Below, piece after piece: positions 21,892 through 29,312 of a stretch of 33,581 nt of DNA. The position numbers and the translations under genes were made by a program. The stretch's first letter is position 1. Each line of letters starts with the position of its first letter. The notes beneath the pieces were generated by a model. It did not search any database, had not been told where the DNA came from, and saw only the letters and a list, made by a program, of their open reading frames with translations. Origin of the DNA: DASSHA01 sp035693145 (GTDB lineage Bacteria > Chloroflexota > Limnocylindria > Limnocylindrales > CSP1-4); NCBI GenBank assembly GCA_035693145.1, contig DASSHA010000179.1, forward strand, positions 1 to 33,581, written 5' to 3'.

Positions 21892-22614
21892 GTGGACCAG
21901 ATCCTCAAGAGCTTCGGCGACAGCATCAACGGCATCCTCGATTCGCCGATCGTCCAGGTCGGCATCCGGGCGATTGCGCTCTACGTCGTCCTGCTCTGGC
22001 TGGGCTCCGCCTTCTGGGCGTTCCGGGACGCGAGCCGGCGCACCCGCAACCTCATTGCACCGTATGCCGCGGGGGCGCTCGTCGTCCTCGCGACGCCGGT
22101 CTTCTTTCCCTTCGCGCTGATCCTCTACGCCATCGTGCGACCCGGCGAGACGCTCGTCGAGTCGTGGGAGCGGCGGATGACCGAGGAGGCCGCGGCCGAA
22201 GCCGTCCCACTCTGTGCGGGCTGCGGGCGGCGGACCGATCCGGACTGGCTCGCCTGTCCGACCTGCGGCCAGCGTCTCCACCACCGCTGCGCGACATGCG
22301 GGCGGCTGATGGGGCTCGAATGGAATCTCTGCGCATGGTGCGGGACGGAAGTCGCCCCGGACGTCGTCGCCTTCCCGTCGCCGGCCCAGGCAGGGGCGGG
22401 CGTTCGACGCCGTCCCCGGGCCGTTCGGTCGGGAGCCCCGATGGCGATCCCGGCCGAATCGGCGCTGCCGCTGGCATCCCCGCGGCGTGAGGCCTTCGCG
22501 CTCGGCCGCGCCGCGGACGACCGGCCTGCGGGGATCGAAGCGACGACGCACCAGGGTCCGGCAGACAGCGACGGCGTCGCCGCGTTCGCCTCGAGGCCGC
22601 TCCCGCTCGACTGA
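21892..22614 (+). CDS. Membrane-anchored double zinc-ribbon protein
   Basis: The 240-residue product starts at GTG 21892, with GAGGG about 9 bases upstream. Two transmembrane helices (about 25-43 and 58-82) precede a cytosolic zinc-ribbon pair: Cys108/Cys111/Cys122/Cys125 and Cys133/Cys136/Cys147/Cys150, all CxxC. This resembles DZANK-type double zinc-ribbon proteins common in Chloroflexota and actinobacteria. The last ~85 residues are Ala/Arg/Pro-rich and disordered. It could sense or scaffold membrane-associated complexes, but no function can be assigned. A 9-bp hairpin lies 52 bases after its stop. Confidence 0.8.
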   Translation: MDQILKSFGDSINGILDSPIVQVGIRAIALYVVLLWLGSAFWAFRDASRRTRNLIAPYAAGALVVLATPVFFPFALILYAIVRPGETLVESWERRMTEEAAAEAVPLCAGCGRRTDPDWLACPTCGQRLHHRCATCGRLMGLEWNLCAWCGTEVAPDVVAFPSPAQAGAGVRRRPRAVRSGAPMAIPAESALPLASPRREAFALGRAADDRPAGIEATTHQGPADSDGVAAFASRPLPLD

Positions 22615-22666
22615 TGGCGCCGCCCCGCCCCACTGAAGTCGCCTCGAGCAGCGCGTGGAGGCGCAT

Positions 22667-22942
22667 CCGCTCGGGCTCACGACCCGAGCGGATCGGCGCG
22701 GTGTAACCGCGGACGGCCGTCGTATCCGGCCATCCGCTCACTGGATGAGTGGAATGCGCGGGTGGAGTGCGCCCGAGCGGTCACGTGAGCGGGATTCCGC
22801 TCACCAGATGAGTGGATCGGCGGGTGGATTGCGCCGGGGGTTGGGTGAGGCCGCTTCCGCTCGCTGGACGAGCGGGATCGGCCGGTGGCCTACCGCGGAC
22901 AGCGGTCATTTCCGCACTTCCGCTCCCGGGATGAACCCGTGG
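22667..22942 (+). repeat. Five-unit array of ~60-67-bp repeats, most with an internal hairpin
   Basis: Units starting with CCGCTC lie at 22667, 22734, 22797, 22857 and 22920 (periods 67, 63, 60 and 63). Each opens with an inverted repeat: CCGCTCGGG/CCCGAGCGG (22667-22691), CCGCTCA/TGAGTGG (22734-22752 and 22797-22815, one G-T pair), CCGCTCG/CGAGCGG (22857-22875), and a weaker version at 22920. Units 2 and 3 then share a GCGGGTGGA...TGCGCC segment, and units 1 and 4 share GGTG...CCGCGGAC...GTC. Hairpins are better conserved in structure than in sequence. Confidence 0.7.
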
Positions 22943-23046
22943 ACCACGCGAGCCCATGGCGTCGGATCGACACGCGATCGGGTCCGGTCGAGCCGCACAC
23001 CGCGACGGGTACACGAGCCGGCAGCGGCGCGGGCACGTAGAAACGG

Positions 23047-23081
23047 ACAGACGACCCGAGGAGGGGGCTCGGGCCGTCTGT
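23047..23081. repeat. Long inverted repeat, 14-bp arms
   Basis: ACAGACGACCCGAG (23047-23060) pairs with CTCGGGCCGTCTGT (23068-23081), 13 of 14 bases, around a GAGGGGG loop. It could be a terminator or part of a structured RNA. Confidence 0.7.
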
Positions 23082-23090
23082 CGTCACAAA

Positions 23091-23118
23091 GGGAAACGCC
23101 CCGTCACAAGCGTTTCCC
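23091..23118. repeat. Inverted repeat GGGAAACGC / GCGTTTCCC
   Basis: Perfect 9-bp arms (23091-23099 and 23110-23118) around a 10-base loop. The octamer CGTCACAA occurs just before the left arm and again inside the loop, and a third GGGAAAC follows at 23128. The repeat lies 9 bases after the previous hairpin, so the two could act together. Confidence 0.7.
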
Positions 23119-23280
23119 ATTCGGGGAGGGAAACTGGAGGATGTTCGACGATCGAACGACGACAGCGTATGGGTGGGCGTCGTGCAGCCCGATCGCAGGT
23201 GCCGGACCGTCCGTTGCAGCGCCGTTGCGGCCGGGGACCGGTTGCCGTCTCGGCGCGGTCCGGCTCCCGGTCCGGGCGGT

Positions 23281-23315
23281 GTGGCTCCCGGACCCCCAGG
23301 TGCATCGGGAGCCAC
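23281..23315. repeat. Inverted repeat GTGGCTCCCG / CGGGAGCCAC
   Basis: Perfect 10-bp arms around a 15-base loop. GGCGGTGTGGC just before it recurs in part as GGCGGTGTTGC at 23333. No gene is nearby on the plus strand; the minus-strand gene at 23435 ends outside it, so it could serve as its terminator, 120 bases downstream. Confidence 0.6.
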
Positions 23316-23434
23316 GCGCCCAAGCGTGCCCGGGCGGTGTTGCAGCCGAAAAGGCCGTTCGGTGGGTCCGCCCTTGCACGCATCTCGCACGCGCCGGCGT
23401 GGCCGGTAGGCCAGCCGCCGCTTCACGACGGAGG

Positions 23435-23827
23435 CTAGGTTCCGGCGCCGGTGGCCTCGGGCATCGCCTGGCGGGACAGGATCTCCAGCACGGCGCCGCG
23501 AAGATCCCGCGCCACGATGTCGCAGCGGGCGGTGGGGTGGGTGGAGCTCGCGATCGTGCCCCCGATGAGGACGGAGCGCACGCCCCGTCCCGGACGTTCG
23601 CTGCAACTTTCCGGGTCCGCAGTCAGCCACCAGTCCCCGCGACGTCCGTGATCCGCGCTCGGTTCGTAGCGGAGCCCGTCGACCTCGAGGCTTTCCCACG
23701 CCTCGAGCGGGGAGTCGGCGACGACGACGAGCCGGGCGCCCCAGTCGGCCAGGTGCCGAAGCTGTGCGCTCGCTTCGCCCGGCGTCTCGAGCCGAAGAAG
23801 GTCAGGTTCGAGGAAGATCGTCGCCAC
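23435..23827 (-). CDS. Small protein of unknown function, possibly HAD-like
   Basis: A 130-residue protein from GTG 23827. ATIFLEPDLLRLETPGEASA and LADWGARLVVVADSPLEAW alternate helix- and strand-like segments, then WWLTADPESCSERPGRGVRSVLIGG. The layout resembles the small-domain/second-half pattern of HAD-fold proteins (GDxxT-like loop replaced by LTADP), but the DxD nucleophile is missing, so it would not be a normal phosphatase. Codon composition looks coding and the frame is a closed unit. A GAGGG lies about 10 bases upstream. Family not established. Confidence 0.6.
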   Translation of the reverse strand: MATIFLEPDLLRLETPGEASAQLRHLADWGARLVVVADSPLEAWESLEVDGLRYEPSADHGRRGDWWLTADPESCSERPGRGVRSVLIGGTIASSTHPTARCDIVARDLRGAVLEILSRQAMPEATGAGT

Positions 23828-24058
23828 GGTCAGCAGGCCCTCTCGCTTGAATGCCCGCCGACCGTAGTCCTCCTCGACCGGCCGCCGGAATCAGCGCGTC
23901 CCGCGGGTGCCTTGCATGTTGCCGACACCGGTCGCTGCGATCAGCGCTGCCGATAGCGGAATGACCTGCCGGGCATCAGGCGTGGCCGCGCGAATCCGTT
24001 CCATCCGCACCGGGCGCCTGGACCTTGCGGACGTCGAATCCGATCGGTCCAGACGAGC

Positions 24059-24120
24059 GCCGGCGCCAACAGCGGAACGCCGGCGCCACCCGCGGGAGCG
24101 CCGGCGCCACCAGCGGAACG
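24059..24120. repeat. Three copies of a 20-21-bp GC-rich repeat
   Basis: GCCGGCGCCAACAGCGGAAC (24059), GCCGGCGCCACCCGCGGGAG (24079) and GCCGGCGCCACCAGCGGAAC (24100) are tandem. They end directly at the stop of the GlsB-like gene, in its 3' region. Aside from these repeats nothing was seen between 23828 and 24120. Confidence 0.75.
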
Positions 24121-24402
24121 TCAGATCGCGCCGGTCCCCGTGCGACGCGACCCCACGGCGGCGTTGACGACGACGACGACGATGATCGCGCCGATGACCG
24201 CCGTCACGATGGAGCTGAGGTCGAACGCCCCGTCGATCGGGTTGCTCCCGAACAGGACGCTGGCGAGGAACCCACCGACGAGCGCGCCGACGATCCCGAG
24301 GACGATGTGGCCGATGACGCCGAGACCCTCATCACCGCTGACGAGGAAGCCAGCCAGATAGCCGGCGATCGCGCCGAGGATGATCCAGGCAATGATGCTC
24401 AT
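24121..24402 (-). CDS. GlsB/YeaQ/YmgE family membrane protein
   Basis: A 93-residue transglycosylase-associated (YeaQ/YmgE) membrane protein. ATG 24402 has AGGAGGT about 8 bases upstream. Three hydrophobic segments (IIAWIILGAIAGYLAGFLV, GVIGHIVLGIVGALVGGFLA, TAVIGAIIVVVVVNAAV) carry the small-residue motifs G-x3-G typical of the family. Members are often stress-induced, but the biochemical role is unknown. The frame is open further upstream, but that part lacks a start with a binding site. The stop lies on the 20-bp repeat array. Divergent to the gene at 24673; the 270 bases between hold no clear gene. Confidence 0.88.
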   Translation of the reverse strand: MSIIAWIILGAIAGYLAGFLVSGDEGLGVIGHIVLGIVGALVGGFLASVLFGSNPIDGAFDLSSIVTAVIGAIIVVVVVNAAVGSRRTGTGAI

Positions 24403-24672
24403 GGCTGCTGTACCTCCTGCCAATTCATGGCGACTGCCGTTCGAGGACATCGACCCGACAGACCCTCGACAACGTTGCGCCATCCGATGAGCCGCGTCGA
24501 CAACGGAGCGTCGAGAGCTCGTATCAGTCCTCTCGCACGCTGAAGGGCGCATCGCGGGAGCGATGAGGGTGATACGACGTGCGGTCGCATCCAGCGCGCG
24601 ACCGCGACACGGGCGGCTCTACGGTGCGGTCATACGGCCGACCGAGCCGTTCAGCGGAGAGACAACGAAGCC

Positions 24673-24918
24673 ATGTACCTCCACGACACGCCGTCAGCGC
24701 TCAGCGGTCACCCGGCCGACGAGCCCGAGATGCCGGCCGCTGCTCCGGGGGTGACGTTCCGACGGCTTCGGATCGCGGGCCTGACTGCGGCCCAGGCGGG
24801 CAACCTGACCGCTCGTCTCTCCGGGCTCGCGCCGGTGCGAACCGGCTGGAGCGTGAACGAGATCGAGCGACTGCTGTTCCTCCGCTCGCTCGTCGACAGC
24901 GGCCGCATCCGCTCCTGA
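24673..24918 (+). CDS. Small unknown protein, 81 residues
   Basis: I do not recognise this protein. ATG 24673 has GGAGAG about 12 bases upstream, a little far. The C-terminal half (FRRLRIAGLTAAQAGNLTARLSGL, then WSVNEIERLLFLRSLVDSGRIRS) is strongly amphipathic-helical; the N terminus is disordered. A similar ~80-residue layout is common for small helical DNA-binding or adaptor proteins, but nothing more can be claimed. A shadow reading on the minus strand covers the same bases. The next ORF starts 32 bases downstream on the same strand. Confidence 0.55.
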   Translation: MYLHDTPSALSGHPADEPEMPAAAPGVTFRRLRIAGLTAAQAGNLTARLSGLAPVRTGWSVNEIERLLFLRSLVDSGRIRS

Positions 24919-24950
24919 CGACCGGTCGCTCGTCCAGTCCACGGAGATCC

Positions 24951-25085
24951 ATGATGTTGCATCGACCCGCCGCCACCCGCGGCGACGACCCGCTCGCGCC
25001 GAACGACCGCTCGATGGCCGTCCTCCAGTACCTGGTGGCGGCCGTCGCGCTCGTCTCGGCCATCGTTCTCACCCTGACCCACTGA
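24951..25085 (+). CDS. Small single-pass membrane protein, 44 residues
   Basis: ATG 24951 has ACGGAG about 5 bases upstream, and a second ATG follows directly. The product MMLHRPAATRGDDPLAPNDR continues into one transmembrane helix (VLQYLVAAVALVSAIVLTL) at the C terminus. It sits 32 bases behind the 81-residue gene and converges with the AI-2E gene, 7 bases away. Size and topology are plausible for a small membrane regulator; coding is moderately supported. Confidence 0.5.
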   Translation: MMLHRPAATRGDDPLAPNDRSMAVLQYLVAAVALVSAIVLTLTH

Positions 25086-25092
25086 CGGATCG

Positions 25093-26214
25093 TCAGCCGG
25101 CGTTCGCGCCGCCGGTCGAATCCGGGAGGGTCGCCGTCGACCGCTCCGACGCCTCGTCAGGCCGAGTCGCCGCATCCGGTGCCACGACCGTCTCGCGGTC
25201 CTGCGCGCGCTCGAGGACGACCTCGAGCGCCGCGGCGATCGGGACCGCGACGAACGCTCCCACGATCCCGGCCACGGCCGCTCCCACGAGCAGGCTGATG
25301 ATGACCATGAACGGCGACAGCCCGATCGTGTTCCGCATGACGAGCGGTACGAGCACGTTGCCCTCGAGCAGGTGGACGACGACGTAGACGAGGGCGACGA
25401 GGAGCGCGAGCTGCGGTGAGACCATCGCCGCGACGACCAGCGCGGGCACGGCGCCGACGGCCGGGCCGACCATGGGCACGGCCTCTGCGAGCCCGGCGAT
25501 GAGCCCGAGCAGGACGGCCGACGGCACGCCGAGCAGGAAGTAGGCCGTACCGGTCGCGGTCCCCACGACCGCCATCAGCAGCAGCTCTCCGCGCACCCAG
25601 CGACCCAGTCGATGCTCGATCTCGTTCCAGGCATCGCGCGCGCCAGGGCGCCGGTGCGCCGGTAGGAACGCGAGCGCGTAGCGCTGAAGGCGGGCGTGCT
25701 CGACGAGCCAGAAGTAGACGATCGCGAGGAGTGTCACGACCGCGGCCGCGGTCTCGGCGATCGCGACGCTGGCGCTGACGATCTCCTCGGGCTCCGGCGG
25801 CGCCGGCCGAAGCAGCTTCCCGAACGCGTCGACCAGCGCCGTCACGCTCGTCGCAAGCGCGGCCGGCCTGAGGCGCTGGGTCTCGCCCCGGAGCTGTTCG
25901 ACCATGGCCGGCAACCGCCCGAGCACCTCCGACGCCTGGCTCAGCGCCGCCGGGACGACGATGAGGACGAGCGCCACGACACCGAGCAGGAACAGGCCGT
26001 AGACGACGAGGATGGTCGCCCCGCGCGGCAACGGGAGGCGTGTCCGAAGCCAGCCGATGAGCGGCTCGAGCGCGCTCGCGAGGAGCACCGCGACGAAGAC
26101 CAGGAGGAGCACCGGCATCGCCACCGCAGTGAGCGCGAGGAACGCCGCGACGAGCGCGATTCCGAACCCGAGGCCGATGCCGCGGACGCACCACCGAAGG
26201 GCGTCGCCGCGCAT
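25093..26214 (-). CDS. AI-2E family transporter
   Basis: A 373-residue membrane protein of the AI-2E/PerM family (formerly UPF0118). It has about eight hydrophobic segments: a pair near the N terminus (IGLGFGIALVAAFLALTAVA, VLLLVFVAVLLASALEPLIG), a third (GATILVVYGLFLLGVVALVLIV), then a soluble amphipathic region (residues ~95-150) and later helices including the family-typical VGPAVGAVPALVVAAM and VPLVMRNTIGLSPFMVI. The C-terminal ~40 residues are charged and disordered. Substrates of family members vary (autoinducer, Na/H exchange), so none is assigned. ATG 26214 shares one base with the PBP stop (TGATG), so the two genes are co-translated. Confidence 0.9.
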   Translation of the reverse strand: MRGDALRWCVRGIGLGFGIALVAAFLALTAVAMPVLLLVFVAVLLASALEPLIGWLRTRLPLPRGATILVVYGLFLLGVVALVLIVVPAALSQASEVLGRLPAMVEQLRGETQRLRPAALATSVTALVDAFGKLLRPAPPEPEEIVSASVAIAETAAAVVTLLAIVYFWLVEHARLQRYALAFLPAHRRPGARDAWNEIEHRLGRWVRGELLLMAVVGTATGTAYFLLGVPSAVLLGLIAGLAEAVPMVGPAVGAVPALVVAAMVSPQLALLVALVYVVVHLLEGNVLVPLVMRNTIGLSPFMVIISLLVGAAVAGIVGAFVAVPIAAALEVVLERAQDRETVVAPDAATRPDEASERSTATLPDSTGGANAG

Positions 26215-29114
26215 CAGGGTGTGCGGGTCCGCGTTCTCCCGGAGACGCCCTCACCGAGTCGCCCGCGACGCGACGCCCGGCGCCGGGCTCGGCGCATCCG
26301 GCGTCGCAGCTGGCTCGCCACGAGCGGCGCGAGGGGCACGACCACGAGGCCGACCGCCATCCCGCCCGACAGCGCCGCTGCACCGGTCGTGTCGCCGCCG
26401 GGTGACGGTGTCGGCGCGCCCGGCTTCGGCGACGGGCTCGGCTTGCCGCCGCCCGGCTTCGGGGTGGGCTTCGGCTTGGGCGTCGGCTCCGGGTTCGGTG
26501 GCGAGGGCTTCGGCTTCGGGTGATGCTTCGGGTGGCTGTCGCCCTGCGGCGCGGGCCTCGCCTTCGGGCGGGCACCGCAGATCGGGCCACCCCACGACGA
26601 CTGGCCCCAGAAGTAGGCCGTCCTCGTGTCGTACTTGCCGCTCACGCCCGTCCCCCGTCCGGCGCGATGCTGCCAGTCGGCGACGTCGGCGTCCCATTCG
26701 CTCGGCCCCAGCTCCGCCTGTACCACGTTCACGCAGCCGTTCTGGTAGAGGAGCCCCGGCGGGTCGACGGCGTGCGCGCTGCCCGGCTCGGTACCCTTGA
26801 TGAACCACTCCCTGACGGTTCCGCGGGTCCACCGACCCGGCGCGCCGCCCGAGTACCGGTCGATCGTTGCCTGCACGACACCGGACGGCCGGTCGAACGT
26901 GCCGACCGGCTTCTTCGCGCTGTAGTCACGGACGAACGCGTGCCACAGGGGCGCCGGCCCCTGGAGCGAGATGACGGCCTCGTTGGCCGGCGCCCGCGGC
27001 TGCGAGTGATCGCTGTTGCCCATCCATACGCCGACGGCGATCGACGGGGCACTGGCGTCCTCGTTCCGACCGAGGAACCCGTAGGTCGCGAGGTCGCGGG
27101 TGTCGTTCGTCGTCCCCGTCTTGACCGCGGCCGGCCGGCGTGATGCGTGGGGACCGTTGTGGAGCTCGAGCACCGCGGACCAGATCGGGTTCTGGCGCGG
27201 GTCGGTGTTCCCATCGAGGATGTCCGTCACGAGGAAGGCTGCCTGCGGCGAGAGCGCCTGCTTCGCGACCTTGGACGGGTCCGGTGCCTTGTAGACCGCC
27301 TTCCCGTCCGGGCCGTCGATCTCCAGGATCATCCGTGGCGGGACGCGGACGCCGCCGTCGGCAATGGTCCCGAAGGCCGAGACGAGATCGATCGGGCGGA
27401 CCTCGACGGTCCCGATGGCGCCGGCGAGGCCGGCCCGTTCGTAGGTCGTCGCGCCGCCCTTGAACGTGATCCCCATCTTCTGTGCCTGCTCCGCGACGGC
27501 GGCGTTGCCGGTGCGCTCGAGCGCTCGGATCGCCGGGATGTTGAGCGAGTACTGGAGCGCCTGGCGGACGCGGACTGGGCCGCGGTCGAGGAGGTCTGCG
27601 TCGCGCGGCGCCCAGTCCGTGCCGTCCAGCTTCCGGCCGAACTTCGTCGTGATGTCGAGCAGCACGCTGCCGGGCGTGAGCGCGTGGGTCTCGAACGCGG
27701 TCGCGTAGAGGACCGGCTTCCAGGCGGACCCCGGCTGCCGATAGCCGGTCGAGAGGACGTCGAACTTCGGGTTGAACTTTGCGCTCGCCAGGCCATCCTC
27801 GTAGTAGCCGGCCGAACCGACGTACGCCAGCACGTCTCCGGTCCGGTAGTCGACCGCGACGAGGGCCGCGTTGTGCACGTCCTTCCCTCGGAGGCGCGAG
27901 ATCCAGCGGCGGTCGGACGCCTTGATCTTCAGCTGGGACAGGAGCGCGGTGCGCTTCTTCGCCGACAGGTTCGGCGCGATGGCGGCCGCGGTTACCCATT
28001 TTTCGGCGAGCCGCTGGCCCGTCATGTCGAGCGTCGTGATGACGCGATAGCCGCCGGTCTCGACCTTGTCGGCGCTGCCCAGGATATGCACGAGCTGATC
28101 GCGCACCTGCCACATGAAGTGGGGCGCCTGGTAGGTCAACGGCTCGTCGCCCCTGAGGATGACCGGCTCGCGTTCGGCGGCCGTGATCTGCGCGGGCGTC
28201 AGGTGCGTCCAGCGCGCCGACCTCAACCCGTCGAGCACGTAGTTCCGCCGGACGACGGGCGGTGACGAGGGATCGACGACGAGGCGACCCTTCGCGTCCG
28301 CCTTAGCGTACTTGTACGGGTCGTAGGCGCTCGGCGACTTCGGCAGACCGGCCAGCAGGGCGGCCTGCGAGACGGTCAGCTTCGCGAGGTTCGTGACGCC
28401 GAAATAGACGTTCGCCGCGGCGGCCACGCCATATGCATCGTGGCCGTAGTAGATCTCGTTCAGGTACGCGGTGATGATCCGCTCCTTGCCGGGCTCGCCC
28501 GGGAACGCGTCCGTTAGTCGCGTCGCCTGGATCAGCTCCTTCGCCTTGCGCACGTACTGGTCGCCGCTCACGACGTCCTGCGGCAGCAGGCGCGCCCGGA
28601 CGAGCTGCTGGGTGATGGTCGACGCCCCGCGCTGAGGGCCGCCGCCGGCGCCCTCGACGACGGCCGACACGATCTGCGCCGGGTCGAACCCGCTGTTCGT
28701 CCAGAATGTCCGGTCCTCTGCCGACGTCGCCGAATCCAGGACGAGCCGCGGGATCTGGTCGTAGTCGACGACCCGTCGCTGGACGCGCTGGAACCGCCCG
28801 AGCTCGACCTTCCCGGTTCGGTCGTAGACGATCGTCGGCTGGTCGAAGTGGAGCTGCTCGAGCTGCGCCGGATCGGGCAGGTCCTGGCTGAGCACTGCGA
28901 CCGTCGCGACGCCGGCGACGCCCGCTAGGGCGACGGTGACGAGCGTGCCGATCAGGACGACCGAGAAGAGCGCGACGATTGCCGTGATCAGCCGACTCCG
29001 CCCACCCCGCCGTCGCCGCCCGTAGCCGCCCCGTGCGAGGCCGGCATGCGAAGACGCGATACGGGAAGCGGTTCGCCTCCCCGAGGCCGAGCGGATCCGA
29101 GACGCACGTTGCAC
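26214..29114 (-). CDS. Class A penicillin-binding protein (transglycosylase/transpeptidase)
   Basis: A 966-residue bifunctional peptidoglycan synthase of the PBP1a type. A basic N terminus leads to one membrane anchor (about 41-75), then the GT51 glycosyltransferase domain with catalytic Glu133 (SAEDRTFW) and RGASTITQQL (162-171). The transpeptidase domain has SAWK (463-466; Ser463 the nucleophile), SLN (523-525) and KTG (665-667). Unusually, after the transpeptidase comes a Pro/Lys-rich linker (from about 860; for example KPKPTPKP) and a second hydrophobic segment (GGMAVGLVVVPLAPLVA) followed by an Arg-rich end, so the protein may be anchored at both ends. The GTG start at 29114 is the only start before the anchor. 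Divergent from FTR1 across a palindromic region. Confidence 0.95.
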   Translation of the reverse strand: MQRASRIRSASGRRTASRIASSHAGLARGGYGRRRRGGRSRLITAIVALFSVVLIGTLVTVALAGVAGVATVAVLSQDLPDPAQLEQLHFDQPTIVYDRTGKVELGRFQRVQRRVVDYDQIPRLVLDSATSAEDRTFWTNSGFDPAQIVSAVVEGAGGGPQRGASTITQQLVRARLLPQDVVSGDQYVRKAKELIQATRLTDAFPGEPGKERIITAYLNEIYYGHDAYGVAAAANVYFGVTNLAKLTVSQAALLAGLPKSPSAYDPYKYAKADAKGRLVVDPSSPPVVRRNYVLDGLRSARWTHLTPAQITAAEREPVILRGDEPLTYQAPHFMWQVRDQLVHILGSADKVETGGYRVITTLDMTGQRLAEKWVTAAAIAPNLSAKKRTALLSQLKIKASDRRWISRLRGKDVHNAALVAVDYRTGDVLAYVGSAGYYEDGLASAKFNPKFDVLSTGYRQPGSAWKPVLYATAFETHALTPGSVLLDITTKFGRKLDGTDWAPRDADLLDRGPVRVRQALQYSLNIPAIRALERTGNAAVAEQAQKMGITFKGGATTYERAGLAGAIGTVEVRPIDLVSAFGTIADGGVRVPPRMILEIDGPDGKAVYKAPDPSKVAKQALSPQAAFLVTDILDGNTDPRQNPIWSAVLELHNGPHASRRPAAVKTGTTNDTRDLATYGFLGRNEDASAPSIAVGVWMGNSDHSQPRAPANEAVISLQGPAPLWHAFVRDYSAKKPVGTFDRPSGVVQATIDRYSGGAPGRWTRGTVREWFIKGTEPGSAHAVDPPGLLYQNGCVNVVQAELGPSEWDADVADWQHRAGRGTGVSGKYDTRTAYFWGQSSWGGPICGARPKARPAPQGDSHPKHHPKPKPSPPNPEPTPKPKPTPKPGGGKPSPSPKPGAPTPSPGGDTTGAAALSGGMAVGLVVVPLAPLVASQLRRRMRRARRRASRRGRLGEGVSGRTRTRTP

Positions 29115-29190
29115 GGCCGCCCAGCGTGCCGAACCGGCGCTCGCAGTCGTGCGGGCAGGCCCGGCGCATCGGTTGCAACTCCGTGACGCA

Positions 29191-29237
29191 GCGGGTCAAG
29201 CCAGCCTGCGCTTGACGCTCAAGCGCACTTGACCCGC
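29191..29237. promoter_or_regulatory. Nested palindrome in the PBP/FTR1 divergent region
   Basis: Outer arms GCGGGTCAAG (29191-29200) and CTTGACCCGC (29228-29237) are perfect 10-bp complements; inside, GCGCTTGA (29208-29215) pairs with TCAAGCGC (29219-29226) around 3 bases. Four TCAAG/CTTGA half-sites thus occur in 47 bases. The right arm overlaps the candidate -35 of FTR1 (TTGACC), so binding there would block transcription. Confidence 0.65.
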
Positions 29238-29258
29238 GCCGCGATCCCACCGTACGAT
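29229..29258 (+). promoter_or_regulatory. Candidate sigma-70-type promoter of FTR1
   Basis: TTGACC (29229-29234) and TACGAT (29253-29258) are separated by 18 bases, close to the consensus. It lies about 55 bases before the GTG at 29313. The -35 is inside the nested palindrome, which suggests repression, plausibly by a metal-dependent regulator. Confidence 0.5.
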
Positions 29259-29312
29259 CTCGTCGCCGACGCAACGAATGTGTCGCTCGAAGCTGCGAGG
29301 AGATCGTCGGGC

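Larger units (their letters stand above)
22615..23434. other. Non-coding stretch rich in hairpins and repeats
   Basis: No convincing gene was seen in these 820 bases: the open frames are Arg/Pro/Ser-rich, lack a ribosome binding site, and cross the hairpins listed below. The left third holds a periodic hairpin array; the middle and right parts hold strong single inverted repeats and a TTCGACGATCGAA palindrome (23144-23156). It is a candidate for a structured RNA or an element array. Confidence 0.6.

Noticed and set aside
21520..22680. A 386-residue minus-strand frame across topoisomerase IB and the zinc-ribbon gene.
   Set aside because: It overlaps two well-supported plus-strand genes and has no motif.
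22667..22942. CRISPR array as an explanation for the five repeats.
   Set aside because: Repeats are degenerate, not 24-37 bases with unique spacers, and there are no cas genes.
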